Positions 35,008-44,688 of a DNA stretch of 64,000 nt are shown one piece after another. Below the pieces are notes generated by a model that saw only the letters and a program-made list of their open reading frames with translations, did not search any database and was not told the origin of the DNA. The position numbers and the translations under genes were made by a program. Each line of letters begins with the position of its first letter. The first letter of the stretch is position 1. The stretch comes from Ignisphaera sp. (GTDB taxonomy: Archaea > Thermoproteota > Thermoprotei_A > Sulfolobales > Ignisphaeraceae): NCBI GenBank assembly GCA_038735125.1, contig JAVYNU010000002.1, forward strand, positions 34,806-98,805. Direction: 5' to 3'.

Positions 35008-37461
35008 TTATTTTCTTTTTATTGTCCATCCGATTGCTATTCCGATTGCTAGGAGCGCTACTGCTATTATTGTTGTTGTCCAGTTTGTTGTTGTTACTGT
35101 TGTTGGTGTTGTTGTTATTATTGTTGTTATTTTTGTTGATATTATTGTTGCTGTTGTTGGTACTGTAACGCTCTTCTCAATTGTTGCTGTAACTGTTACT
35201 GTTGGTATTGGTGTAGCAGCGGTCTGTGTTTGTGTTGGAGATGGGGATGTTGCAGGAGGTGTTGTTGTGGCAGGGGATGTTGTTGTTGGGGTGGTGGTTG
35301 TTCTAGGCTGTGTAGTTGGAGAAGTTGTTGTCACAGTCGTGGTTGGAGTAGGTGTCTTTGTTTCTGCTGGTAGCAACCAGTAGGGAATTGGTTGTTGGAT
35401 AACATTGATTCTTGGATCTTTGCCGGCCCATTCAGGCAATGGCTGGTCGGGCCCTATTACAACGGTATTAGATGTTACTATATCCATTCGGGCTTTTCTT
35501 GGAATCAGATAGGTTAATATAAGCTTTACTGTTTGCTTGCCCCAGAAGTCTTGTCCCCAGTAGAAGTTGTAGGCAGTGGGCCAGTTGGTCCAGTATTCTA
35601 GGAGTAGTGGTTGCAGCTTCTTGCAGTTCCCCATCCATATTACAGGCTGATCTTTCATAAACGTTATAGTAGCATTAATTACTGCATTAATCATATGAGG
35701 ACTACCAGGAAGTGATTGCAAAGCTTTTAATACATATTCATCGAAGGCTGGATCACAGTATCTTGCGGCATTTGCCGAGTAGTTTCCTATGGGTTTAACA
35801 AATTCGCATCTCCAACCATCTAAGGATATAGGTATGGAGTAAGGATCATTTCCGCCTATACCCCAATATGATCCTACTCCAAACTTTCCATAATTATATT
35901 GGTCTGTCCAGAACGTTGATGATTCGTAAGGTACTACTTCTACATCTATGCCAAATCTTCTCCATTCCTCAGCTACGAATTGACCTAGTTGAACAGCATC
36001 CATTTCAAATCCGGATGGCACATTAAGAGAAATTCTCCAAGGAGTTCCATCAGGTAAAAGCCATTTGCCGTCAGACCCTCTTCTGAAGCCTAGTGCCTTA
36101 AGAATCGCTTCAGCAACATCTGGCATGTATTTCCACCACCCAGGCCCCCAGATGTTCTTAGCCATTTCAGGAGGTATATTAATCTTTAGATAGTTGTTGG
36201 CTTTACCCCATTCCAGTACTCTTGTAGCTATATCAGGATCCCATATATCTCTGTTAGCAATATCTGGTGGAAGCGAGACCCCCTTTACCACATCTTTAAC
36301 TTTCCATTGTGATACTATCGGTAGGATTTTTGGCTCCCAGAATTCCTTAAGTGGCCATGTAATTATTATGGGTATAGCTACAGCTCTTTGAGTTCCCTTA
36401 TAGCCTTCTGTTAACACCCTTGTCATATTTATGGCAAAGGTCAGAGCCCATCTTACAGCCGATATGTTGTATGGGTATTTCATGTTATTGAAGTATATAC
36501 CTCTGTTTGATGTAGCATATCCCCAGAAGTAAGGCCAGTGAGGATACCATGCCCCGACCTTGTCTCCTAAAGCACTCTTAATGGCTTCAAATGTTTGAGG
36601 TGTTGCATCAAATATCCAGTCCAGCTCCATTCTTGTCATGGCTATAATCTTCTCTGTTTCTGATGGGAATACTCTGAACATAACATACTTAGGCCCTGGC
36701 CATGGCGCCTTACCTGCTTTTATAAACCATCCAATGGAAGAATTAATCCAATCATCTCTTCTCTTCCACAGATACCAAGTTCCACCAGGGTCATACGAAT
36801 ACAAGGTGTATTGCCCTATGCATAAGGGCGGATTATACTTATCTGTATGCACATCTTGTGGTTTGAGTCTCTTTGTCTCGAAATAGTGTTTTGGCATAGC
36901 ATAGTTATATATTGCAGCACTTACAATAGCAAGATTGTTGAAGTGCCAGTAAGGATTTGGTCTCTTAAGCTTTATAACAAAAGTGTAGTTGTCAATAACA
37001 ACGGCATAGTCTATCCAGGCATTGGCGGACGCATATGCAGCTAAGTTAGGGTTAGTCTTTGTTGTGTTTATGCCATAGACAAAATCCCATGCTGTTAAGG
37101 GATATCCATCACTCCATGTTATACCCTTTTTTATCTTTACTGTTAGCTTTGTATATGATTCATCATATTTAGGCGTGCCATCAGCTATAATAGGAATGAG
37201 CTCGCCACTTGTAAAGTTTACATACCATAGAAGATCAAGACAAAGCTGATTAAATCCCGTGACGGTATTACCTCCTATACGCCATCCATTAAAATCATCA
37301 GGTGTTGCCACTCTAGATGTTTGTGTATCCAAAACTAGTACTTCTTCTCGGCTAACCCCAGATGGTAAAGGTAATTGAGAGGATGCTTTTGGTATTATTA
37401 CTAGTTGCATTATTACTAGCAAAGCCAGCATAACGGGTATAGCTCTTCTTATTAACCTCAT
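35008..37461 (-). CDS. Opp-type ABC transporter substrate-binding protein with C-terminal stalk and anchor
   Basis: An 817-residue SBP family 5 protein for peptides or oligosaccharides. An N-terminal signal helix (about residues 8-28) is followed by the binding domain (VKIKKGITWSDGYPLTAWDFVYGI is the family signature), then a 90-residue Thr/Pro/Ser-rich stalk (residues about 700-790) and a C-terminal membrane helix ending TIKRK. This external anchoring is usual in crenarchaea. It is the last gene of a same-strand Opp cluster, but 219 bp separate it from the ATPase gene, and it has its own promoter. In a sugar-gene context oligosaccharides are a likely ligand. Confidence 0.93.
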   Translation of the reverse strand: MRLIRRAIPVMLALLVIMQLVIIPKASSQLPLPSGVSREEVLVLDTQTSRVATPDDFNGWRIGGNTVTGFNQLCLDLLWYVNFTSGELIPIIADGTPKYDESYTKLTVKIKKGITWSDGYPLTAWDFVYGINTTKTNPNLAAYASANAWIDYAVVIDNYTFVIKLKRPNPYWHFNNLAIVSAAIYNYAMPKHYFETKRLKPQDVHTDKYNPPLCIGQYTLYSYDPGGTWYLWKRRDDWINSSIGWFIKAGKAPWPGPKYVMFRVFPSETEKIIAMTRMELDWIFDATPQTFEAIKSALGDKVGAWYPHWPYFWGYATSNRGIYFNNMKYPYNISAVRWALTFAINMTRVLTEGYKGTQRAVAIPIIITWPLKEFWEPKILPIVSQWKVKDVVKGVSLPPDIANRDIWDPDIATRVLEWGKANNYLKINIPPEMAKNIWGPGWWKYMPDVAEAILKALGFRRGSDGKWLLPDGTPWRISLNVPSGFEMDAVQLGQFVAEEWRRFGIDVEVVPYESSTFWTDQYNYGKFGVGSYWGIGGNDPYSIPISLDGWRCEFVKPIGNYSANAARYCDPAFDEYVLKALQSLPGSPHMINAVINATITFMKDQPVIWMGNCKKLQPLLLEYWTNWPTAYNFYWGQDFWGKQTVKLILTYLIPRKARMDIVTSNTVVIGPDQPLPEWAGKDPRINVIQQPIPYWLLPAETKTPTPTTTVTTTSPTTQPRTTTTPTTTSPATTTPPATSPSPTQTQTAATPIPTVTVTATIEKSVTVPTTATIISTKITTIITTTPTTVTTTNWTTTIIAVALLAIGIAIGWTIKRK

Positions 37462-37504
37462 ATTGTCAACACCTAAACCCTATGCTATGTAGTTTGCTTT
37501 ATAC

Positions 37505-37568
37505 TCAGTTTAAAAGTTTTTGTAGACATAAGCAAAATATATGTTATAATGTTATACAACAGTATAAC
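37505..37568 (-). promoter_or_regulatory. Promoter and palindromic operator candidate of the substrate-binding protein gene
   Basis: On the minus strand a CTTTTAAAC box around 37516-37508 is the TATA candidate and AGGTG just before the ATG is the ribosome site. About 40 bp upstream of the TATA box is GTTATAC-AACA-GTATAAC at 37551-37568, a perfect 7-4-7 inverted repeat, placed where an activator would bind. Confidence 0.55.
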
Positions 37569-37680
37569 AATATATAATAGGTCTCATACAAGTATGTAAA
37601 AAATTAGAATATTCAAAGGCAATGAATCACCGCGAATTCTGTGCTCTACCTAAGCCTAGAATTTGTCTATTCTAAACTTA

Positions 37681-38655
37681 TTATGAGGTATAAAGCCAGC
37701 ATTTAACAACCCTATTAGAGTTTATTTTGACTGATGGCGGTTGTTGAGAGATACATATATTCTTTGCGTAGGGACATCTGGATGCATATTTGCAGCCTGT
37801 CGCCAAGAATTCTTTTAGTTCTAGTGATGTTAGTTTTGGGGGAGATATCCTTGCTTCTATTTCAGGATCGGGCTCAAGCAGCGAATTGAGTAATTGTTTT
37901 GTATAAGGATGCAGTGGTTCGTTATATACTTCGTCTATGGGTCCCTCCTCTACCATAACTCCTCTAAACATAATACCAATTCTATCTCCAACATAATAGG
38001 CTGTTGAAAGATCGTGAGTAACGTATATTATTGTGGTTCTAAAATCCTCTTTTACTCTTCTTAGTAAGTTGAGAATGCCGACTCTCAGCGATACATCAAT
38101 CATGGATACAGGCTCATCTGCTAGAAGAAGACTTGGTTTTGCTAGAAGAGCTCTAGCTATGGATATCCTCTGTAGCTCACCACCTGAAAACTCATGCGGA
38201 TATTTCCCTTTAACCCTCTCTAGATCTAGCCCTACATAATTAAGCATCTTATCTACTTCTTTGCTTATCAAATCTCTATCACGCGCCCCTCCAAATTTAA
38301 TAACAACATCATAAAGATATGAATCAACTCTCCTAAGCGGATTGAAGGCTTCGTAAGGATCTTGAAACACCGGCTGAACCTCCTTTCTATACCACTTAAT
38401 CAAATTTCCACGAAGTCTATGTATATTGTAACCTTTGTACCGGATTTCACCTTCATCAGGCTTCACCATCACCAATATCATTTTAAGTAATGTGGATTTT
38501 CCACTACCTGTTTCCCCTGCTAACACAAATATACTTGGCGTGGTTAGGTCCAGCGAAAAAGAGACACTGTCAACAGCTTTGAATTTTCTCAATCCAAGCA
38601 ATCCATAGCCATAATATTTAGATACATTATCTACTACCAGCTTATTTTCTTGCAT
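37681..38655 (-). CDS. Opp/Dpp-type ABC transporter ATPase, second subunit
   Basis: About 324 residues from the ATG at 38655 (MQENKLVVDNVSKYYG). A longer frame reaches 38763 but its extra residues do not fit the family and lie inside the preceding gene. Walker A is GETGSGKST, signature FSGGELQRISIARAL, Walker B LLADEPVSMID. The C-terminal CKYASRCPYAKNICISQQPP has the cysteine cluster typical of OppD/DppF ATPases, which bind an iron-sulfur cluster in known cases. It overlaps the 3' end of the first ATPase gene by 14 bp. Confidence 0.93.
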   Translation of the reverse strand: MQENKLVVDNVSKYYGYGLLGLRKFKAVDSVSFSLDLTTPSIFVLAGETGSGKSTLLKMILVMVKPDEGEIRYKGYNIHRLRGNLIKWYRKEVQPVFQDPYEAFNPLRRVDSYLYDVVIKFGGARDRDLISKEVDKMLNYVGLDLERVKGKYPHEFSGGELQRISIARALLAKPSLLLADEPVSMIDVSLRVGILNLLRRVKEDFRTTIIYVTHDLSTAYYVGDRIGIMFRGVMVEEGPIDEVYNEPLHPYTKQLLNSLLEPDPEIEARISPPKLTSLELKEFLATGCKYASRCPYAKNICISQQPPSVKINSNRVVKCWLYTS

Positions 38656-39652
38656 ACAACCAGCACCTAACAAATCTTTCGTTATCAAGCCATATAGTAG
38701 GTGGAGCTTCATGTCTACAGATATCCATTGCATAAGGACATCTCGGATAGAATCTGCAACCACGAGGTGGATTGATAAGGTCAGGAGGTTGACCTGGGAG
38801 TCCCGATTTCATTTCTTTTTCTCCCTTTTTAATAATGGATTTTATTAATCCTTCAGTATATGGATGTTTTGGGCTCTTAAAGATATCCTCCTTATGTCCA
38901 CCTTCTACAACTTGACCTGCATACATTATAAATATCCTATCAGCCATGTAAGCATGGACCCCCATATCATGCGAAACTATTATAAGAGATGCCTTATTTT
39001 CTCTTTGCCATTTCTTAAGTAGACTTAATATAGCAAGTTGTGTAACAACATCTACAGCTGTCGTGGGCTCATCAGCTAGCACTATCCTCGGTCTCAATAC
39101 TAGTGCCAGAGCTATTACTATTCTCTGCTTCATGCCCCCACTAAGTTGATGAGGGTAAGAATTTATGACATCTGTAGGAAGTCCTAGTTCTCTTAAATAC
39201 CCTGTTACGAAATCTACTAGCTCTCTTGAATCTATGTCAACATCATGGTACTTAAAAAGTTCTTTAAACTGGTCTTTTATTCTTTTTGTGGGATCTAGAA
39301 CGTTCATGGAGTTCTGGGGGATGTACGATATCTCTTTCCACCAGATATTCTTTCTCAGATATTCTTGTTCTACAGATAAAATGTCTACTACACTATTATT
39401 CTGCAATTTGAGTAGAACCTTACCTTCTTTTATGGTAAGTGGGGGTTGAACAAAGCCATACATAAATTTGATTAAAGTACTCTTACCACAACCTGATTCA
39501 CCAGCAATTCCTATGATTTCGTTACTGTTTATGGTAACAGTAACACCATCTACAGCTCCAACATAGATTCTTCTTCCACCAAAGTTTACCTCATAACCAC
39601 CGCGGAGGTTGAGCACCTCCAGAACCTTTGCATCCATAGTATTGTTATGCAT
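38642..39652 (-). CDS. Opp/Dpp-type ABC transporter ATPase, first subunit
   Basis: About 336 residues from the ATG at 39652 (MHNNTMDAKVLEV); ATG at 39637 is also possible. GGGTG precedes the first. The frame runs on to 39781 but that part overlaps the permease gene and is not family-like. Walker A GESGCGKST, signature LSGGMKQRIVIALAL, Walker B VLADEPTTAVD, and the C-terminal cluster CRFYPRCPYAMDICRHEAPP. The nucleotide-binding partner of the next gene. Confidence 0.93.
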   Translation of the reverse strand: MHNNTMDAKVLEVLNLRGGYEVNFGGRRIYVGAVDGVTVTINSNEIIGIAGESGCGKSTLIKFMYGFVQPPLTIKEGKVLLKLQNNSVVDILSVEQEYLRKNIWWKEISYIPQNSMNVLDPTKRIKDQFKELFKYHDVDIDSRELVDFVTGYLRELGLPTDVINSYPHQLSGGMKQRIVIALALVLRPRIVLADEPTTAVDVVTQLAILSLLKKWQRENKASLIIVSHDMGVHAYMADRIFIMYAGQVVEGGHKEDIFKSPKHPYTEGLIKSIIKKGEKEMKSGLPGQPPDLINPPRGCRFYPRCPYAMDICRHEAPPTIWLDNERFVRCWLYARK

Positions 39653-39669
39653 ATCATGACACCCTTGAG

Positions 39670-40524
39670 TTACACCATGGTTCTTCTTACGAAAATGAAT
39701 GTATCGATCCACATTACAACCTTGTATAAAGAGATGACAAATATTATAAGGAAAAGTATCGGAAATACTATCCACCACCAACAGCCTAGAAATAGTGCTT
39801 GGTACTGCAAAGCCCAGTATATTGTAGTTCCTATAGTCACTATTTCAAGCTTCATTGCACCAAACAGAGATAAAAACACCTCTTGGCCCACAGACCATAA
39901 CATAATGTTTATGAATCCAACCATTAGGTAGCGTAGTATGTATGGTGCTATATCCTTTAGTAGTACATCCAGAGTAGACGCCCCTGAAAAATACGATAGT
40001 TGAATAAATAGTCTGGTCTTTAACGATTCGAGCAACCCTCTTATGCTTCTAGCGGTAAATGTCCATCCTATTAATCCAAAGATAACTCCTATAAGTGGCA
40101 AGGTTAGTACAGATCTCCACGCATATAATACTATCATAAGTATTGGAAAACCAGGAATCATGCACATAACATCTATGAAATATGCTAAGGAACTCCTAAT
40201 TATATTGCTTCTTGGTAGTGTAGCAGCAGCTGCTAGCATCAAGGCAATCAATATGCCAACAAAACCTCCAATAGCGCTTATGGTTATGGTGTTCTTTAAG
40301 GCCTCTGGCACTATATAAACCATGTTTTGCCCTAGCATTGTTGTTCCAAGCGGGTATTCTCTTGATGGAGGTATTCGCGAAGGTACGTAGTACCATCTTC
40401 CAGGATCTAACGGTATAGTCGTTGTATAGACAAACGAATATAGAAGTAGCGCAATTAATATTCCTAGCCAAATAGGAAAAGCAGTTTTTGTTAGAAGCAA
40501 CTTAAAGCTGTATTCGTAGCTCAT
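39670..40524 (-). CDS. Opp/Dpp-type ABC permease (DppC-like)
   Basis: A 284-residue permease with six helices and an EAA-type loop FSGASTLDVLLKDIAPYILRYLM. It begins MSYEYSFKLLLTKTAFPIWLG and has the DppC-like periplasmic segment YPLGTTMLGQNMV. The start is 3 bp after the stop of the other permease gene, so the two are coupled. Confidence 0.92.
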   Translation of the reverse strand: MSYEYSFKLLLTKTAFPIWLGILIALLLYSFVYTTTIPLDPGRWYYVPSRIPPSREYPLGTTMLGQNMVYIVPEALKNTITISAIGGFVGILIALMLAAAATLPRSNIIRSSLAYFIDVMCMIPGFPILMIVLYAWRSVLTLPLIGVIFGLIGWTFTARSIRGLLESLKTRLFIQLSYFSGASTLDVLLKDIAPYILRYLMVGFINIMLWSVGQEVFLSLFGAMKLEIVTIGTTIYWALQYQALFLGCWWWIVFPILFLIIFVISLYKVVMWIDTFIFVRRTMV

Positions 40525-40527
40525 GTG

Positions 40528-41550
40528 CTACCCAGCCCCTGGGTATCTTATTCTCGGATCTATTAATGGGTACGTTAAATCTAAAATAAATGTGCTTATG
40601 CCTACAGCAATTACTGTTAGAGATATAATACCAAGCATCAAATTATAGTCGGCATTTGCAATAGCTGATTGTAGCACCAATCCTATACCTGGATAGTTGA
40701 ATAAATACTCAACGGTTACAGATCCTAGGAAAACCCTAGATAAACCTAGTAGTAAACTTGTATATTGCGGAATTAAAGCATTCCTAAAAACAGCTGTGGT
40801 TATCTTCTTCTGAGGAGCTCCTTGCAATATTTTATACAGTATAAAGTCCTCTTGTTTTAACCTGATTGCCAAGTTTCTCATTGCCAGAAAATCTCCAATC
40901 CATCCGAAAATCAATAAGCTGATGGCTGGTAACATCATTCTTTGAAGCAAAGAGAGTATGAAGTCGAAGCTTAGTTGTGGCGGAACTGGACGACCATACA
41001 TCGTTAGCGGGAGTCTTAGTACAAGTGCATAAATGATCAGGAAAGAGAGCCCCAAAATAACATATGGTATAGGGGTTACAGTTAGAGCAAAGTTTTCTAA
41101 CGCCTTTGCAATCCGCCCCCTCTTGGTAACCGCAGATAGAGTGCCAATTATGTTACCTATTATCCAGTTCAGCACACTCACAGTTAAAAGCAAAGCTAGA
41201 CTCCAGGGTAGAGCCCAAGCAATTATTTCACTTACAGGAGTTGGGAAAAAAGCAAATGAAGGACCCATGTTCCCGGTTATATAATTTTTAAGAAAATCTA
41301 TGTATTGTAAAATTATGGGTTTATTAAGGCCATATAGTTGCATGAGCGTATTCCTTAGCGCTTCAATCTCCTCACCTCTTAGACTGGCTCCAGCGGAAAG
41401 AACCCTAGCTACAAAGTAGTCAGCAGCATTAAAAGGTAGTAGCCTAGAAATCGCAAAGGTGATTGTTAAGCCAATCCATATAGCAATAATCATAGTAATA
41501 AAACGCTTTACAATATACACAAGCAACCTTCTATACATATAATGATACAC
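40528..41550 (-). CDS. Opp/Dpp-type ABC permease (DppB-like)
   Basis: A 340-residue permease starting the Opp cluster. The N-terminal helix LVYIVKRFITMIIAIWIGLTITF and the loop ILQGAPQKKITTAVFRNALIPQY are typical of DppB. About six membrane helices. ATG at 41550; ATG at 41538 also possible. Upstream, minus-strand AAAAATTTATTAAG around 41590-41575 is the likely promoter. Confidence 0.92.
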   Translation of the reverse strand: MYHYMYRRLLVYIVKRFITMIIAIWIGLTITFAISRLLPFNAADYFVARVLSAGASLRGEEIEALRNTLMQLYGLNKPIILQYIDFLKNYITGNMGPSFAFFPTPVSEIIAWALPWSLALLLTVSVLNWIIGNIIGTLSAVTKRGRIAKALENFALTVTPIPYVILGLSFLIIYALVLRLPLTMYGRPVPPQLSFDFILSLLQRMMLPAISLLIFGWIGDFLAMRNLAIRLKQEDFILYKILQGAPQKKITTAVFRNALIPQYTSLLLGLSRVFLGSVTVEYLFNYPGIGLVLQSAIANADYNLMLGIISLTVIAVGISTFILDLTYPLIDPRIRYPGAG

Positions 41551-42211
41551 CTAACTAGATATCTATGGAGGCAGCTTAATAAATTTTTATTCGTTGATCT
41601 CCTTTATTCATTATTAGTTTTTGTTTCTCTACTTAACGGCTTTAATTCTTTCAAAAATTAAAAACTCGTGAATATCAGATAGACAAGAAATTTAACTGAT
41701 TAGGTACATAATGTAGCGATCAGAATTCGAATCCAGATCTTCAGCTTGGCTGCTAGGATCCTAAGCTAGATGATCACCACAACTATTAGAGGGGTTTTGT
41801 GATAGCTGAAGCTGAATAAGTGTTAGCAAAAGTTTGCTTATTTCTAGTTTTTATTAATTATCCAGTATTAATTACCAGGTTTGAGGAAACTTCTTTATAC
41901 ACTACCACACCCCTAGACATATGGTCATACATAAGTCTTTTCATGCTTGGCATTATCGAGAAGTTTTACTCCTGTTTTGCGTGATTTACTATTTTTTGTT
42001 GCCACCATTTTTTACAAGCTCTAGGTGTAACTGAATAGAAAGTTTATTAAGTATGGGTATGACGTGCTTTAGGCCTAATCTCCGTTAAAGGTTTTAATCT
42101 TTCATATTTACCTATAGCCAGCATAGCTCTAGGTATAGTGAGCATATAGGCTGTGCTTGGGGATAAGCATAAGGAGCTGGAGAATTAGATTAGCGACGAA
42201 TACATGAAAGG
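41551..42211. other. Gene-free region of 660 bp with a structured block
   Basis: No convincing reading frame on either strand. It contains the OppB promoter at its left end and a dense set of inverted repeats at 41718-41811, described separately. The rest (41820-42200) is AT-rich with no repeat that I could find. Its length is unusual in this tightly packed genome. Confidence 0.55.
41718..41811 (+). ncRNA. Candidate structured RNA or recombination-like block
   Basis: A near-palindrome of 22 bases at 41718-41739 (two mismatched pairs) is followed by an 8-bp stem CTTCAGCT (41739-41746) with AGCTGAAG (41804-41811). Inside this stem are two hairpins: one around 41751-41765 centred on AGGATCCT, and one at 41773-41803 (ATCACcACAAC with GTTTTGTGAT). 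The second hairpin abuts the closing stem, making a three-way junction of 73 bases. No homologous RNA is recognised. It could equally be a DNA-level structure. Confidence 0.35.
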
Positions 42212-42523
42212 TCAAGCTATGGCTAGCTTTTCTTCAACGCTTCTAATCTTCGACTCTAGATGGGCATCCTTGTCGAATCTCGCATCAATTGCTATGTCTA
42301 TCACAATTCTCTGCACACCCTCGCTTCTGAGCATGTTTGTGATATCCTCTAACAGCTTTGCTATATCGTCAAACGTTTTAACCTCTATAGATGTTCCCAT
42401 AGGACTTAAGAAGTAGTTGTAGCCTCTACTCTTTATCAACTCGATAACCTTTGCCACATAGCCACTCAAACTAGTTGTTTTTGTGCCTACAGGTACAACC
42501 CTAAGCTCTACAAGTATGGCCAT
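42212..42523 (-). CDS. MTH1187/YkoF-type thiamine-binding protein (DUF77)
   Basis: About 103 residues from MAILVELRVVPVGTKTTSLSGYV. The fold is a ferredoxin-like small domain; SPMGTSIEVKTFDDIAKLLE is the hallmark segment. Members bind thiamine or its pyrimidine in the few studied cases. A longer start at 42535 (MLHSMAIL) is possible; I prefer 42523, since the family begins with MAILVE-type sequence. Divergent from NreA with 97 bp between. Confidence 0.87.
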   Translation of the reverse strand: MAILVELRVVPVGTKTTSLSGYVAKVIELIKSRGYNYFLSPMGTSIEVKTFDDIAKLLEDITNMLRSEGVQRIVIDIAIDARFDKDAHLESKIRSVEEKLAIA

Positions 42524-42620
42524 GCTGTGCAACACCTATGCAATGCCTAGAATAGCCAATTTTTAGTTTCGGTTCACACAATTTAAATTTTGTTTAGCAA
42601 CACAATAGACTGGGCATGAT

Positions 42621-43838
42621 ATGAGTAGTAGTCTATGTATTTTGTGCAGAGGGGCAAAATATCTTTGTGGAAGGGCTTACTGCCCAATACTAGCAAAGAC
42701 AAGGGCATACATCAAAGTCTCTAACGTTTCTGACACTGTCTTCGGCTCCTCACCTCCATCAGTCTTCATCGGGAGGATTGGGTATCCAAATGTTTTTGCA
42801 GGGCCTATGGCGCCTGCCGAAACCGGTGATACATCTATCTACGACTATCCAGAGCTTTGGCAGTCTAAGCCTGTGGACGAGGTTGTTTCTATGAGGCTTA
42901 GCCTATTTCTTGGTAGAAGGGTTGTTGGTGTAACGAATATAGATGATAGGTTTGTTCAAGAGCTTCAGCAAATGGTCTTGACTCTAAAGCCTGTGGATAT
43001 AGAGATGAGGTTTGCTAAAAGGCCTAGGGGCTATAGCTTCAGCGAGTTCGAGCCCCCTATAGGCCCTAGAGCACCTATAGACAGCTTCAAAGTTGTTTCA
43101 ATTCCGTCGACATCTAGAGTTGTTGAAAAAGTTTATGAAGATGTAGATGCAACCGCATCAGAAGCTGTTGTCAAGCTTTATAGAGGTGGTGTCCTAGTTT
43201 CACAAATACAGAAAATATTTAGTGTAGGAGCCTTAGGCAATGCAAAGAGGAGGAGGCTTGTCCCAACAAGATGGGCTATAACAGCAGTAGACGATATAAT
43301 ATCGAGACACTTGATAACAGAGAGGATAAGGTTCTACAGCCAACTAAGCGAGATACAAGTTTTTGTAAGGTTCTATGCGAAGAACCTATTCATATCGATT
43401 CTCATCCCAGGTGAATGGAGCTTCGAGTGGATGGAGGCCTGGTTCCCAAAATCTACATGGAATCCAACTGGTGGTGAGGTTGTTGTTGAGGGAGACCACG
43501 AATTGTTTAGACCTAGAGATGAATATGCATCTATAGGGGGGTGTTACTATGCTGCCAGGCTCGCAACAACTGAATACCTACATAGGATAGCTAGAAAGGC
43601 AGTAGCTGTAGTTTTGAGGGAGATCTACCCAGGTTTCGACATACCTATTGGCGTCTGGTTTGTGAGAGAGCAGCTCAGGGCTATGTATAACCAGAAGCCT
43701 TACAGTGTTAGCAGCTTAGATGAGGCTCTGAGGATAGTCGACAAATATACTGCGTTGGGATCAAAGACCTGGGTTAGAAAGTCGAGAATTCTAACACTTT
43801 TGTTAAAAAATAGTAGATTGGATAATTATTTTAGGTAA
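42621..43838 (+). CDS. nreA: NreA-type archaeal DNA repair protein
   Basis: A 405-residue protein of the DUF650/DUF651 (Nre) family. The N-terminal zinc motif CILCRGAKYLCGRAYCP is followed by the family block VFIGRIGYPNVFAGPMAPAETGDTSIYDYPELW. The C-terminus reads NSRLDNYFR, which fits a PCNA-binding box (Q-x-x-L-x-x-F-F) with Asn in the Gln place and Tyr-Phe at the end; Nre proteins are known to interact with PCNA. A role in response to DNA alkylation or mitomycin damage is known from haloarchaea. ATG at 42621. Confidence 0.92.
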   Translation: MSSSLCILCRGAKYLCGRAYCPILAKTRAYIKVSNVSDTVFGSSPPSVFIGRIGYPNVFAGPMAPAETGDTSIYDYPELWQSKPVDEVVSMRLSLFLGRRVVGVTNIDDRFVQELQQMVLTLKPVDIEMRFAKRPRGYSFSEFEPPIGPRAPIDSFKVVSIPSTSRVVEKVYEDVDATASEAVVKLYRGGVLVSQIQKIFSVGALGNAKRRRLVPTRWAITAVDDIISRHLITERIRFYSQLSEIQVFVRFYAKNLFISILIPGEWSFEWMEAWFPKSTWNPTGGEVVVEGDHELFRPRDEYASIGGCYYAARLATTEYLHRIARKAVAVVLREIYPGFDIPIGVWFVREQLRAMYNQKPYSVSSLDEALRIVDKYTALGSKTWVRKSRILTLLLKNSRLDNYFR

Positions 43839-43842
43839 TTCT

Positions 43843-44556
43843 TCACTTCTTTGGTAGCTCCGGTCTTTTAGCGGCTCTCTCAAGGAACCTCTTAGCCTCT
43901 TCAGCTTCCTCAGCAGGTATCTCCTTGTGGCAGAACCACCAGTCAAAGCACTCGTACTTCTTCAGCCTCTCCTGAGCATCTGCAACCGTGGTTGGCGGTG
44001 GCACAATAGCTCTCTCACCAATCAATGCATTGTTTGGCCAGTTGGCAGGTAGCGCTACACGGTATTTGTCAGATACTTGAAGAGCCTTCAAGAGCCTTAG
44101 TATCTCATCCAAGTTTCTGCCAGTCTCGGCTGGATAGTACAGCATGGCTCTTATAACACCATTTGGATCGACTATGAACACAGCCCTGATAGTATGTGTG
44201 CCCCCAACCGGGAACATATTGAGTTTTGCTGCAACTTCACCAGTTGGATCAGCTATAATTGGGAATGGTATCTCAACACCAAATTTCTCCTTTATCCACT
44301 CAGTCCACTTGATATGGGCATACACACTATCAACGCTAAGTCCGAGCAACTCTGCATTAAGCTTTTTGAAATCCTCGTATCTAACAGCAAATCCCACAAA
44401 TTCTGTTGTACAAACTGGTGTATAGTCAGCTGGGTGGCTGAAGAGCACAAGCCACTTTCCTTTGTAGTCGTCAGGTAGCTTCTTAACACCGTGTGTTGTC
44501 ACAACAGTCATTTCGGGGAATTTAGACCCTATTTGAAGAGGTATTTTCACTTCCAT
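43843..44556 (-). CDS. Archaeal peroxiredoxin (Prx6-like, with C-terminal cysteines)
   Basis: About 237 residues from the ATG at 44556 ([10 protein letters not shown]), chosen because GAAGGTGCGGG lies just before it; the longer frame to 44613 adds residues not seen in the family. The peroxidatic Cys is in [15 protein letters not shown]. The C-terminal [14 protein letters not shown] has two more Cys that serve as resolving residues in Aeropyrum-type thioredoxin peroxidase. It reduces hydrogen peroxide and alkyl peroxides. Ends 4 bp from the convergent NreA stop. Confidence 0.94.
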   Translation of the reverse strand: MEVKIPLQIGSKFPEMTVVTTHGVKKLPDDYKGKWLVLFSHPADYTPVCTTEFVGFAVRYEDFKKLNAELLGLSVDSVYAHIKWTEWIKEKFGVEIPFPIIADPTGEVAAKLNMFPVGGTHTIRAVFIVDPNGVIRAMLYYPAETGRNLDEILRLLKALQVSDKYRVALPANWPNNALIGERAIVPPPTTVADAQERLKKYECFDWWFCHKEIPAEEAEEAKRFLERAAKRPELPKK

Positions 44557-44688
44557 TTTTCCCGCACCTTCTAATAAATATATTATTTCCTGAAAAAATT
44601 TAAACTTTTTCATAATGAAGTTTCATGAACAACATTATTCATATTTTTATTGACAATATCTACAAATTTATTGAATTGGTTAGAAAAG

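Noticed and set aside
35000..35383. A 127-residue plus-strand ORF, very rich in Val
   Set aside because: It is the antisense of the Thr/Pro-rich stalk of the substrate-binding protein; the GTT/GTG repeats come from ACN codons on the other strand.
41726..41734. TTCGAATCC, which looks like a tRNA T-loop
   Set aside because: The five bases on each side do not pair as a T-stem, and no anticodon or acceptor arms could be drawn. It is part of the 22-base near-palindrome.
41770..41815. Box C/D small RNA (ATGATCA and CTGA motifs)
   Set aside because: The C box does not match RUGAUGA and the spacing to the CTGA is not regular; the stem-rich structure argues against it.
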